Positions 47,681 through 57,324 of a stretch of 64,000 nucleotides of DNA are shown in pieces; positions within the stretch are counted from its first letter, which is position 1; each line of letters begins with the position of its first letter. This DNA is from Liquidambar formosana (Eukaryota > Streptophyta > Magnoliopsida > Saxifragales > Altingiaceae), in NCBI GenBank assembly GCA_039720395.1, contig CM077824.1, forward strand, positions 19,491,046-19,555,045, in the 5' to 3' direction. A model generated the notes under the pieces. The model searched no databases, had not been told where the DNA came from, and saw nothing but the letters and a program-made list of their open reading frames with translations. The translations under genes were made by a program, and so were the position numbers.

Positions 47681-50600
47681 TTGAGTACAACCATCGACCC
47701 TCCTGAGGTATTGGCTGCCCCAGAATGCCTGCAGGACGAGCCCAGACCGCAAGAAGAGGAACTCGAAAAAATTGACCTCGCCGATCCAGGCGACTCACCA
47801 CGGCCGATCTTCCTCAGTAGGCGACTCCCTTTGGAACAGAAGCAATCCATAATTGCGTTGATTAAGGATTACACCGATGTCTTTGCTTGGAGCTATAAAG
47901 AGATGCCTGGCCTCGACTCTAGGGTCACAGTACATCGCCTTAATGCTGCGATAACCTTACGGCCTGTAAAGCAGCCCGCCCGGGTGTTTCGACCTGAACT
48001 TGAGCTCCAAATCAAAGCGGAAATAGAAAAACTTCTTGAGGCCGGTTTTATCAAGCCTATACAGCACCCTGAGTGGCTCGCTAACATCGTACCAGTCAAA
48101 AAGAAGAACGGGCAAATTCGATGCTGTATCGACTTCAGAGATCTCAACAAAGCTTGTCCCAAGGACGAGTTTCCTCTGCCCAACCTCGACACGCTGGTCG
48201 ATGCGACAGCGGGGCACGAGCTGTTTTTCTTTATGGATGGTTTTAGTGGGTACAACCAGATCAAAATGGCTCGAGAAGACGCCCCAAAGACCGCTTTTCG
48301 AACGCCAATGGGCAACTTTTATTATGATGTTATGCCTTTTGGGCTGAAAAATGCTGGGGCAACGTATCAGCGGGCTATGACTGCTATATTTCATGATATG
48401 CTTCACAAAACGGTGGAGGACTATGTCGACGACATAGTGGTCAAGTCAAAGGTGCAAGCGAGTCATGTCGCCGATTTGAAGGTCGTCTTTGAAAGATGTC
48501 GCCGTTACCAACTCCGCATGAACCCCCTCAAGTGTGCGTTTGGGGTCTCTTCAGGAAAATTTCTTGGTTTTCTAGTGCATCGACATGGTATCGACATAGA
48601 TCCCTCTAAGGCTCGAGCCATACGCGAAATGCCACCTCCCACCTCTCAAAAACAACTCAAAAGTTTCCTCGGCAAGGTCTCTTACGTGAGGCGCTTCATC
48701 CCAGCTTTGTCAGAAGTAATGAAGCCATTCGGTTCCTTGATGAAGAAGAAGGCGCCCTTCAAATGGGAGGAAGAGCACCAGGTCGCCTTCGAGAAAATCA
48801 AGGCGGCACTCATCTCCACCTCCACCATGATTCCACCTCGACCTGGAAAGCCCCTCAGAATGTATCTCACATCGACGAAAAACTCCGTAGGCGCCCTGTT
48901 AGCACAAGAAGTCGATGGGCAGGAAAAGCCTGTTTACTACATAAGTCGAGTCATTCGCGGTCCAGAAGTGCGATACACCCCAGTTGAGCGACACTGCTTG
49001 GCTTTGGTTTTTGCTTGCCAAAAGTTCAGACATTATCTTCTGGCTCATGAGTTACACCTCATGACAAAGTGCGACCCACTCCGATATCTCCTCACTCGAC
49101 CTGCTTTGTCAGGGAGGGCGGCTCGATGGCTTTTACTCATGGCAGAATTTGATATCCTTTGCAAAGTGCCCACGGCAATCAAAAGTCAAGCATTGGCCGA
49201 CCTGCTAGCCCACTTCCCCAGTGGCAAGCACGAGCCAGTAGCAGAGGATATCCCCGGAGACTTGGTCGAGGCAGCTTGGGCTAACGTGGGTGGAGAATAC
49301 CATATGAGTTTTGATGGGTCGGCAGCAGGAGGAGAAGGTGGTGCCGGAATTGTTTTCACAACCCCAGATGGGGAAACAGTATCCCAGTCCTACAGACTCG
49401 CCTTCCCTTGTACCAACAATGAAGCTGAGTACAAGGCACTTGTGATTGGCCTCCTCACTGCCCTTCAGATTGGGGCAATTCGCCTTTGTATACGGGGAGA
49501 TTCCAACCTTGTGATCAAGCAAACATCAGGAGAGTTCGCCGTGAAGGAAATCGCCCTAGCACCATACAGAACCATAGTACAGAAGTTGCTAGATAGATTT
49601 GAAATGGTCAGGGTCGAGCATCAACCTCGGTCTGGTAATCGACATGCAGATGCCCTTGTAACTCTAGCTTCCAAGGTCACCATGCATGGGGAGGAACTCA
49701 ACATCAAGGTCACCAGGCGACCTATGCCTTGCACTATGCTCGACCTGATCCATGAAGATGAGATGGCCAAAGATGATTGGAGGAAGCCGATAGTTGACCA
49801 ACTGTCCAGTAAACAAGGTCGCCTAAATACAATCAAGGGGTTGGAAAAATACGTGGTTCTTGAAGGCGAGTTGTACCACAGGAGACCAGACCATGTTCTA
49901 GCTCGGTGCATCAATGAAGAGGTGGCTCGCAAAGTTTTAAACACAATGCACTCGCAGTACTGTGGTCAAAACGAAGTCCCTTTGTATCGACACATCCAGC
50001 GACAAGGGTATTATTGGCCATCCATGTCGCAAGATGCAGCCAACATCCAAAAAGCTTGTCTCAAGTGCCACGAATTGGCCGACCCAGTAGAGTGCAACTT
50101 TGTGGAAGAAAGGGATTGGCGACAACCCTACATCGACTTCCTCACGGAAGGCGCCCTACTTCTAGAGAAGAAAAATGCAATAATCATCCAGAGAAAGGCC
50201 CCCAGGTATTTTGTCAAGGATGGCGAAATGTTCAGAAAAGGAATTGACGGTGCACCATTGCGATGTCTCTCCAACCTGGAAGCACAGAGAGCTTTAGAAG
50301 AAGTCCATGGAGGAGCATGTGGAGAACACCAAGGGGGTACCAAGCTGTACCTACAGTTGCTCCGTATTGGTTATTATTGGCCGACCATGGAAATTGATGC
50401 AGCACAACATGTCAAGAGATGCCAACCTTGCCAAATGCACGCCAATCGTATCCATGCACCTGCAGTTGAACTACAGAGCATTTCGACTCCATGGCCCTTT
50501 CACACTTGGGCGATGGACCTCATAGGACCCATATCGCCAGGAGGGAGGGGAAACATATGGATCCTCGCGGCAACGGAATGTTACACCAAATGGGTCGAGG

Positions 50601-51352
50601 CTGTATCACTCAGAAAAGCAACGGGAGAAGCAGTGGCCAACTTTATCAAAGAAAACATCATCTGTCGATTTGGCATCCCTAACAGGATCTTGTCTGATAA
50701 CGGGACCCCTTTTGTAAATCGACATGTCAAGAGTCTCCTTGATAGGTATCGAGTTACCCATGTGAAATCGACCTCCTATTATCCCAAGGGGAACGGGCAA
50801 GCAGAGGCAACCAACAAAACCCTCCTGAAGATCCTAAGTAAGATGGTAGACGAGTCGCCTCGATCATGGTCCGACCAACTCCCTATGGCTCTGTGGGCAT
50901 ATAGGACCTCGAAGAAGGAAGCCACTGGGACTACCCCCTTCGCCCTAGTTTATGGGACTGAAGCTGTTCTGCTTGTGGAAATCGCCATACCTTCAGCTCG
51001 CATGGCTCTGGCTAGCGAGGTCGACCCAGACACAAGGCGAGCTGAGCTTGAGGCATTGGAGGAAAGAAGGGATAAAGCCTTGGAAAAATATCAAGTCTAC
51101 CAACAGAGGGTAGCTCGATCCTACAACAGAATGGTGCGACCCCGGGTGTTCCAGGAAGGCGACCTAGTCTTGAAAACCAAGGACTTTGTAAGGCGAGGTC
51201 TTTCAGCTCCTAGCAAATTCGCTCCTAAATGGGAAGGCCCCTACGTCGTAAGGGAAGTTAGTGAAAGTGGGTACTATCGCATATCGCCAATAGACTCTGA
51301 TGATTTACTTCCACCTATCAATGCGACGTGGATCAAAGCATACTGCCCCTGA
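47681..51352 (+). CDS. Retrotransposon Pol: reverse transcriptase, RNase H, archaeal-type RNase H, integrase
   Basis: Same frame as Gag; 1223 residues. Reverse transcriptase spans about residues 125-300, with CCIDFRDLNKACPKD and catalytic YVDD at 248-251. A Ty3-type RNase H follows (VGALLAQEVDGQ, VERHCLALVFACQKFRHYL). A second, archaeal-type RNase H begins at about 540 (MSFDGSAAGGEGGAGIV, NNEAEYKALVIGL, IRGDSNLV, NRHADALV), as in Tat elements. Integrase has catalytic Asp near 946 (MDLIGP), Asp near 1006 (LSDNGTPF) and Glu near 1042 (GNGQAEATNK), D-D-35-E spacing. Unusually, two zinc-binding-like modules precede the catalytic core. Apart from the stops upstream, this part is open throughout. 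Confidence 0.93.
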   Translation: MSTTIDPPEVLAAPECLQDEPRPQEEELEKIDLADPGDSPRPIFLSRRLPLEQKQSIIALIKDYTDVFAWSYKEMPGLDSRVTVHRLNAAITLRPVKQPARVFRPELELQIKAEIEKLLEAGFIKPIQHPEWLANIVPVKKKNGQIRCCIDFRDLNKACPKDEFPLPNLDTLVDATAGHELFFFMDGFSGYNQIKMAREDAPKTAFRTPMGNFYYDVMPFGLKNAGATYQRAMTAIFHDMLHKTVEDYVDDIVVKSKVQASHVADLKVVFERCRRYQLRMNPLKCAFGVSSGKFLGFLVHRHGIDIDPSKARAIREMPPPTSQKQLKSFLGKVSYVRRFIPALSEVMKPFGSLMKKKAPFKWEEEHQVAFEKIKAALISTSTMIPPRPGKPLRMYLTSTKNSVGALLAQEVDGQEKPVYYISRVIRGPEVRYTPVERHCLALVFACQKFRHYLLAHELHLMTKCDPLRYLLTRPALSGRAARWLLLMAEFDILCKVPTAIKSQALADLLAHFPSGKHEPVAEDIPGDLVEAAWANVGGEYHMSFDGSAAGGEGGAGIVFTTPDGETVSQSYRLAFPCTNNEAEYKALVIGLLTALQIGAIRLCIRGDSNLVIKQTSGEFAVKEIALAPYRTIVQKLLDRFEMVRVEHQPRSGNRHADALVTLASKVTMHGEELNIKVTRRPMPCTMLDLIHEDEMAKDDWRKPIVDQLSSKQGRLNTIKGLEKYVVLEGELYHRRPDHVLARCINEEVARKVLNTMHSQYCGQNEVPLYRHIQRQGYYWPSMSQDAANIQKACLKCHELADPVECNFVEERDWRQPYIDFLTEGALLLEKKNAIIIQRKAPRYFVKDGEMFRKGIDGAPLRCLSNLEAQRALEEVHGGACGEHQGGTKLYLQLLRIGYYWPTMEIDAAQHVKRCQPCQMHANRIHAPAVELQSISTPWPFHTWAMDLIGPISPGGRGNIWILAATECYTKWVEAVSLRKATGEAVANFIKENIICRFGIPNRILSDNGTPFVNRHVKSLLDRYRVTHVKSTSYYPKGNGQAEATNKTLLKILSKMVDESPRSWSDQLPMALWAYRTSKKEATGTTPFALVYGTEAVLLVEIAIPSARMALASEVDPDTRRAELEALEERRDKALEKYQVYQQRVARSYNRMVRPRVFQEGDLVLKTKDFVRRGLSAPSKFAPKWEGPYVVREVSESGYYRISPIDSDDLLPPINATWIKAYCP
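49855..50460 (+). other. Duplicated integrase N-terminal zinc-binding module
   Basis: Two related segments lie in tandem in Pol. The first has LEGELYHRRPDHVLARCIN, RQGYYWPSMSQDAANIQKAC and LKCHE. The second has KDGEMFRKGIDGAPLRCLSN, HGGACGEHQGG, RIGYYWPTMEIDAAQHVKRC and QPCQMH. The second keeps the H...H...C-x2-C pattern; in the first the HxxxCG region lacks the second His context. This is additional to the single module expected. Confidence 0.75.
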
Positions 51353-51662
51353 TGAAGTCGACTTAGTACTATTTTGTCATTTTTGCAAGATATCTTTTGA
51401 TTCCTTTTGAATTATCGATGTCAGAAGAATTCACGGGGAATGAATAGATTTTGTACTCAAAATTCATGTGCAAAAGAAGATCGCATTTCCATTCATCGAG
51501 AGTTTAAAAATTACAGCTACCATAAATGGCATTGCCCCAACAAAAAAAAATACATCTGTATTAACCCAACAACAAAAAAAATCATAACCTTGCAACATCC
51601 ATCTTCCTCCTACTTCAAAAAATTATTACAAAAATCATGTGCCCGGAAAGAACAAGGAAACA
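51353..51662. other. Spacer between convergent pol and antisense gene
   Basis: No coding feature. The 3' ends of the + strand pol and - strand PMD-like gene meet here. Confidence 0.5.
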
Positions 51663-54600
51663 TCAAATAATATCGGCAGCCATGACACCATCAATATCAA
51701 GGCCTTCATCAACTTCAGCTCGGGCCGCTACCATTTTAGCCTTAAGTTGCTCACCCTGCTTTTCCAGATCGGCTATACGAACTTCTAATAACGAACGCTG
51801 CTCGTAAAGAGCCTTCAGCTCGACCTCTACATCCTGCAGGTCCATGTGCGCATCAACGAATTTGAAGAGAGGACGGAAAGGGGCGACCCGGGCATCTAGC
51901 CAATCCACGCGAAAGCCGCTACGAGCTAAATCCTTTAAGCCATCCTCGATAGCTTCGACATCCTCTGCAGTGAGCGACTCTGGCTTCTCAGTTTGGAGTG
52001 TCTCCACTATGAAGATCAGGTAATTTATGCATTGGCATTTCATGCTGAAGGATAAAAACTCGCAGCCCTGGGCAATGTTCCCATACTTCGCAAAAATTGC
52101 CCGTACTAGACGGGCTTTCTCGACCTTCACCCAGAAACCCTCGACCTGTTCCATGCCTTCCAATTTTGGGTCCCTACGACGCCTACCTCCAGGATGAGAT
52201 TTTGGGGTACTAAAGATAGTTGGGAAGGTAACATGTCGAGCTGCAAAAAAAAGGAAAAGGAAGATAAGGATTTAAAGGAAAATAAAAAAAAGAATAGTAA
52301 TGGAGGAATATTTACCAGGAGTTTCAGGAGTTGAACCCAACAGAGCTTTCCCCTTAACTACGGCGGGTACCTCGCTTATGCTTACTCCGTCCTTGCTCAC
52401 TTCTGGAGGAGTTGAATACCCTGCAAAGGAACCTTTAGGTCTCTGCATGATAGTGGCAGGGGTCGAGTCGTCTTCGGCATCATCTTCGGTGTCAGAGGAT
52501 ACTTGCAGAATTGGGTGTTCACCAACAGGCTCACTTCCAGAACCGGCTTGGCCCTCTTCGTCTCTCGCAAGTACCTCTTCCTCTTCATCAGCCTCATCTT
52601 CAAGCTCCTCCTCGACTTCGGCCTCATGATCCTCTCCAAGTGGAGGAACTGTTAGATCGACATCAGTATCGATCTCTCTCTCTATGACCTGCTCGACCTC
52701 TTGCACAGGGGAAACAACCAAGGATCCTTGGCCCTCGCCCGCCAGTACAATCTCAGGACCGCCTACATCCTCATTAACAGACTCAAAGGTCTCCTGAAAA
52801 GAGGGAATAGGAATAAAATTAGGAGAAAGCACATCAAGGAGAGTGCACATCACCTTGCCTTTACCACGACGCACCTCCTTCGTCTCAACCTCGACCTGAG
52901 CCGTCGAGGCAACAGTCCCTCGTTGCTCCAGGGTACCCCGTGGTTTCCTCACTAAGGAAGCCTCGCTAGTTTCTTCGACTTCCTCCGTAATCAGGCGTCC
53001 GGATGACCCCTAAAAAAAAAAAAAAAAAAAAAAAAAACGTATAATCGTTAGTACATCAAAATATTCAAAGTAAGCATGTACATAAAAGAAATATGATTTA
53101 CCTTGCCTGCTTGTCTCTTCCTTGCCTTTGCTGGTTTGGAAGTTAAGGCAGCAACCTTTCTCTTCTTCGACTTAGCAGGCTGGGAAGTCGCCTTTGCCGC
53201 AACAGTTTTCTTCTGGTCCGACTTGGGCAAAGCCGCCTTGATACGAAGAGAGTAATCTCCTTTGTAAATGGGAAGAATTGGGCACCCCTGAGGAGGGGAA
53301 TCCACAAATGCTCTAAGGGAAGTCAAGGTGCGATTCCAAAATGTCACACCGCCCTCACTATACACTCCCTCGCGCTTAATGCTCGGAAAGGAAATTGAGC
53401 TGATCTCGGCGCAGAACCTAGGAAAGTTGGGCAGGAGGAAATCCTGGAAGGTCGTATCAACAGCAGGAGCAATACCAAGAAAGGCAGGAGGGCCCTGGTC
53501 AAACCCAAACTGGCGTAATACCCTGTTGGGACTATACACTGCTACAAGTCTCTCGCCATCTTGAATGGCAGGCAGATGGGTCGCCACCACAGCAACAAAA
53601 ATCTGGCATCGAGCCTCAGTAAGCTCGTCTCGCCCTGGTCTCCACAAAGTGGCCTCATCAAGAAAAAATTCACGATAGTTTACAGCTGTTGGACGGTCTG
53701 TGTAGGGCCTTGATTCAAAGACCTTTTCAATATCAATAAAATCACAAAGGCGGCGAGGAGATGCCTTTCTCCATCGCCAGGCTCGAGGCATTTCTTGTTT
53801 TACGTCGACCTCGACCTCCTGCCCATTAACTATCTTCATCTCCTTTCGGGTGGCTGAAAACTTTAAAGGTGCTGGGCCGTATCCCCTAAAGCGCTCATAC
53901 AGAAACATTTGGAGAAAAGAGGTTGAGACGAAGGTGTTCACGTTAAATCGACCCATCGACCTCTCGATGTCCGACTTAAGCATATCTAATCTACGGTACA
54001 GGGAGCCAAGGAATATTGGTGCCAAGGCAAATTGCTGTCCTTGGGCAATTTTGATGGCAATGGGAAACACTGTTGCACTAATCCCATCCTCTGGGGCGCC
54101 CTCCAACACGTAGCGACTCAGCCAGTAACTCAGGAAGGCCGCCAGGCTATACTTATGTCCAAAATTTGCCCCATTAATAGGAGGCCCTTCCTCGGGCTTC
54201 TTAGGGTAATCCTTCCACCATAAGCGAACCCAACTTGCGAAATTAGCCTTGCGAGCTGGATCATTGCCTTTCTTCCCATACACTGATTTCAATTTAGCGG
54301 AGGCCGCTAAAGCCTCTTTCAGAAAATCCTCGGCCTCCTGTTCGCTATCACTCAAAGAAATTTTGTATAAGTCGTCCACCCCGAAAGGTTCAAGACGAGT
54401 CAAAACAACAGCGTCCTCCAAAGTTGGGGTAAACTCGCCCCAAGAGGTCATGAAGGTGTGAGTCGCAGTACACCATCTCGACACTAGAAAACTTAGGGCC
54501 TTTTTGTCACGAACAATGTAATCACTCCCGCTTACCCGAATCGCATTGGTCACCCCTGCATCGGCCAAGAGCACTTTGGTGGCGGGATGAGATAAAGTAT

Positions 54601-54907
54601 AAATCACCCAGTCAGACCACCCCGTCCCAACCTGAGAGTGAGAGGCAAAAAGGAAACCTGACTCAGGGCAGTCACCTCGCTCAACGCGAAATCGAGGTAT
54701 CGCCTCAGCTAGAACAGGGACTCCATCGTCAGCTTTCACTTCTTCTGAGGGCATCAACATGTCTTGACCAATCGCGGTGACCCGCTCAAGTTTACCTTTC
54801 TCGGCGATTTACCAGAAGTTATCTTGAAGCCAGGAGGAGTTCTTCCATGCCTCCTTGGGTGGAACGTTAGGCACAGAGCCGTCCTTGTGGCACAAGGTAG
54901 GAGGCAT
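51663..54907 (-). pseudogene. Antisense three-exon plant-mobile-domain gene carried by the retrotransposon
   Basis: Plant mobile domain (PMD) proteins include MAIN/MAIL1 and many transposon-borne copies; molecular activity is poorly defined. Exons on the minus strand: 54907-53102, 53009-52316, 52240-51663, with GT-AG borders and matching phases (3078 nt, about 1025 codons). Exon 1 carries the PMD: YTLSHPATKVLLADAGV, CTATHTFMTSWGEFTPTLED, VVLTRLEPFGVDDLY, FLSYWLSRYVLEG and RFNVNTFVSTSFLQMFLYER, then a basic lysine-rich end. Exon 2 is acidic and low-complexity (EEELEDEADEEEE). Exon 3 ends in a coiled coil (LEVRIADLEKQGEQLKAKM). One in-frame TAA at 54809-54811, about codon 33, interrupts the proposed N terminus; initiation further down (ATG near 54760) would bypass it. 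A TATA motif lies upstream. Confidence 0.75.
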
Positions 54908-54994
54908 GTTTGCAGGGAAAAGTGAAGATGAGGGTTCTAGAGAGAGAAAGTGAAGGATGGAGAGAGAGCAATGTTCTCCTAGAATCAAAGGATC

Positions 54995-55006
54995 CTATTT
55001 ATAGTA
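54995..55006 (-). promoter_or_regulatory. Candidate TATA box of the antisense PMD gene
   Basis: CTATAAATAGG on the minus strand about 90 bp upstream of the proposed ATG at 54907. The spacing suits a plant promoter internal to the element. Confidence 0.6.
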
Positions 55007-55007
55007 G

Positions 55008-55353
55008 AGAAAAACCATCATTACCTCGAATACGAAGAGTCACGTCTACGGCATCGGTATCACGTCGCATTAAATGCAACGATTCAGCATCGCATCGAAT
55101 TAAATGCGACGATCCACCTCGCCGCACCAGGAGTTGACACGTTAGTCAAGAGGGGCTGTTCATCGGGAGTCACGTCGACCAGGGATATCAAAAGAGCGGT
55201 CAAGGGCAAATCAACATGTAGCATCAAGACGGCGTGATGGTACCACATCTCAGAGAAAACTGTTCGAAGCCTGACAATGTGTACTGCATCCCGGCATATG
55301 CATGCTCGCACGTGATCTGCACATGCCGCTCACATGCAAGCATGGGAGCAAAA
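55008..55353. other. Region upstream of the antisense gene and 3' LTR
   Basis: Non-coding, with repeated CATCG/TTAAATGC(A/G)AC phrases (55051-55125). The last bases before the LTR, GGGAGCAAAA at 55344-55353, are a plausible polypurine tract for plus-strand priming. Confidence 0.5.
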
Positions 55354-56442
55354 TGTTGATACCCCAAAACATGCTGCCACGTCAAACCAATTATACCTCG
55401 CCACGTGGAGAGTTGACCTATAAGGTTGACTTGTCCCACCGCCTCAGTCGCCTAGATGGCACTGCTTAGACGATCCTGCTCAGAATGGCCTCGACGCCCA
55501 CATCGACATACCTTTGAGGGAAACGTCCACTCCCTCGAGGATGCCCCTTCCCGGAGGGACGCCCTCTATATCGAGGATGCCCGAACCATCTCAAGGTGGG
55601 TCGCTACGACCTCTTTGAGTTGGATGCCTATCACATCGCGTGATGGGAGTCGAGGCAAGCGATCTACTTGATCCCCATCGAAGTACCCCCGAGGTACGGC
55701 CCTAGTCTAATACTAGCCTAGGTCGAGGCAGGACATAGGAAGCTCAGGCACGAGCTTGGCCTTCAAGCAAGGTCGCTCGACTTTAGCTTATATCAACACT
55801 TGGGACATTTGGAGGATCTTGGTCTGGTGGATGGAGAGAAGGCTCTCTAAGGAGGTCGCACCCATGGCCATCGGGAATTGCACTTCTATAGTCGATCTGG
55901 GGACAGCTGGGAAGTGACACGACATAACAACAACCTCAAAAGATGATGGGACAGCTGACAGGTCAAACCCATACCTCGTACAGGCGAAAAGCCTTACAGG
56001 CATGGGTGTCAGCACCAGAACAAGGTATGGTAGCCGACCTACCCAGGAGGGTCTAGGTTTGCTATCCCATTACCCTAGGTCTGCTACCACCTGCATCAAA
56101 CAGCTGTCCCAGGTCTTTGGCACTATAAAAGGCCTCTCTTGGCCTCATTAACGGGGCATTCAATCCCCTCACCAACAACACTAACAACCAAGGAATCTCT
56201 GCCTTGATTGAGGGGATTCTCCAAAAAGACTTCATTTGGACTGAAGCCTCTCCAGACACGGGTCGCGCCCCACTAGGTCGACTCTCTCCCTGCCTATCTC
56301 CCACTCCAAAAACTACCCCAGGTCGCTTCTCTCCCTCCTCCACCTAGATCCCTCCATCTGTCTCACCATCATACGTGGCTGACCTCCTCGAATACGACCC
56401 ACGTGGGCTCTGTTGACTCCACGTCGCAACGACCCACAAACA
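55354..56442 (+). repeat. 3' LTR
   Basis: 1089 bp, aligned end to end with the 5' LTR without indels that I could see. I counted about 12 substitutions, all but one transitions. Flanked by AAACT at 56443-56447. Confidence 0.95.
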
Positions 56443-56447
56443 AAACT

Positions 56448-57283
56448 TATTTTGCATTTAGTCATTCTATTTTTCTAGAATCCCTGCTTTACCATTATTT
56501 TTACGAAGAGTACTCCTTTTTTTTTTGTTCGTAATAATTACCCTTAAACTAACTTCATGTTAAGTCACAAGAACTTGGTTTTTTTTTTTTTTTTTTCAAA
56601 CTTTAAAAATTCATAACTTGTAATATATATGTCATTTTTTCCAAAATTTTTTATATTTTTCAATAATACTTTTCAAGATTTCCGAAACAAGATCCATGAT
56701 AAATAGAAAATTATAAAAATAATAAAATAATAAAATTTCACTGTTTTGTATATTCACTTTCCAAAAGAATAAAGTAATAAAATTTTAATTTTCAACCATC
56801 CATTGAATGGCAATATTTTATTATTTTATTTAGGTAGGAAAATGCACTAGAACATTTTATACAAGGGGAAGGAGAAAGTTAAATCCAACCAATGGATGTA
56901 ATAGTTTCCTTTCAAAAAGTAGAAAAAGGGTTTCAAGAGAGGTGGCTTGTTAGAGATGAGCAAGAGGAGTGTCATGTCTGATACCTAGCACCCACCCCAT
57001 GACACCTCTAAGAAAATGTTCGTATTTCTTAGTTTTAAATCCCGTGTATTATGTTTTTAAAATGATGGGGCAGTGTTTTTTTTATATTATTTTTTTATAC
57101 CTTTTTTTATTTTTTTAAAGAATTTTAGATCTGCCCCCTGTATTTATTACAACCCCTTCGTTTTTCTTTCCCAGTTTCCCTCCCTCTCACTTTTATTTTT
57201 ACCTCCCTATTAAGTGTAAAACCCCAAATCCCCCTCCTCAATCCGGCAATCTCTCATTTCCCCCTCTCTCTATTGGGAGCAGC
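56448..57283. other. AT-rich spacer, nothing recognised
   Basis: Poly(T) tracts and AT-rich sequence without supported features. Confidence 0.4.
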
Positions 57284-57324
57284 TCACCTCCAGTCCCATA
57301 TTGCCAAGTTCGGTCCAGTTGACG

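Larger units (their letters stand above)
44104..56442 (+). mobile_element. Tat-lineage Ty3/Gypsy LTR retrotransposon, 12.3 kb
   Basis: Two 1089-bp LTRs (TG...CA) flank the element, with AAACT target duplications at 44099-44103 and 56443-56447. Order on +: primer-binding site, gag-protease, reverse transcriptase, RNase H, a second archaeal-type RNase H, and integrase. The second RNase H places it in the Tat group. On - between pol and the 3' LTR lies a three-exon gene with a plant mobile domain. Two in-frame TGA codons interrupt gag-pol. GC content is visibly higher than in the surroundings, and TCGA-rich codons are common. LTRs differ at about 12 positions by my count, so insertion is recent in evolutionary terms. 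Confidence 0.95.

Noticed and set aside
47893..48406. Two overlapping minus-strand open frames inside pol
   Set aside because: They mirror the reverse transcriptase coding sequence and have no independent signals.
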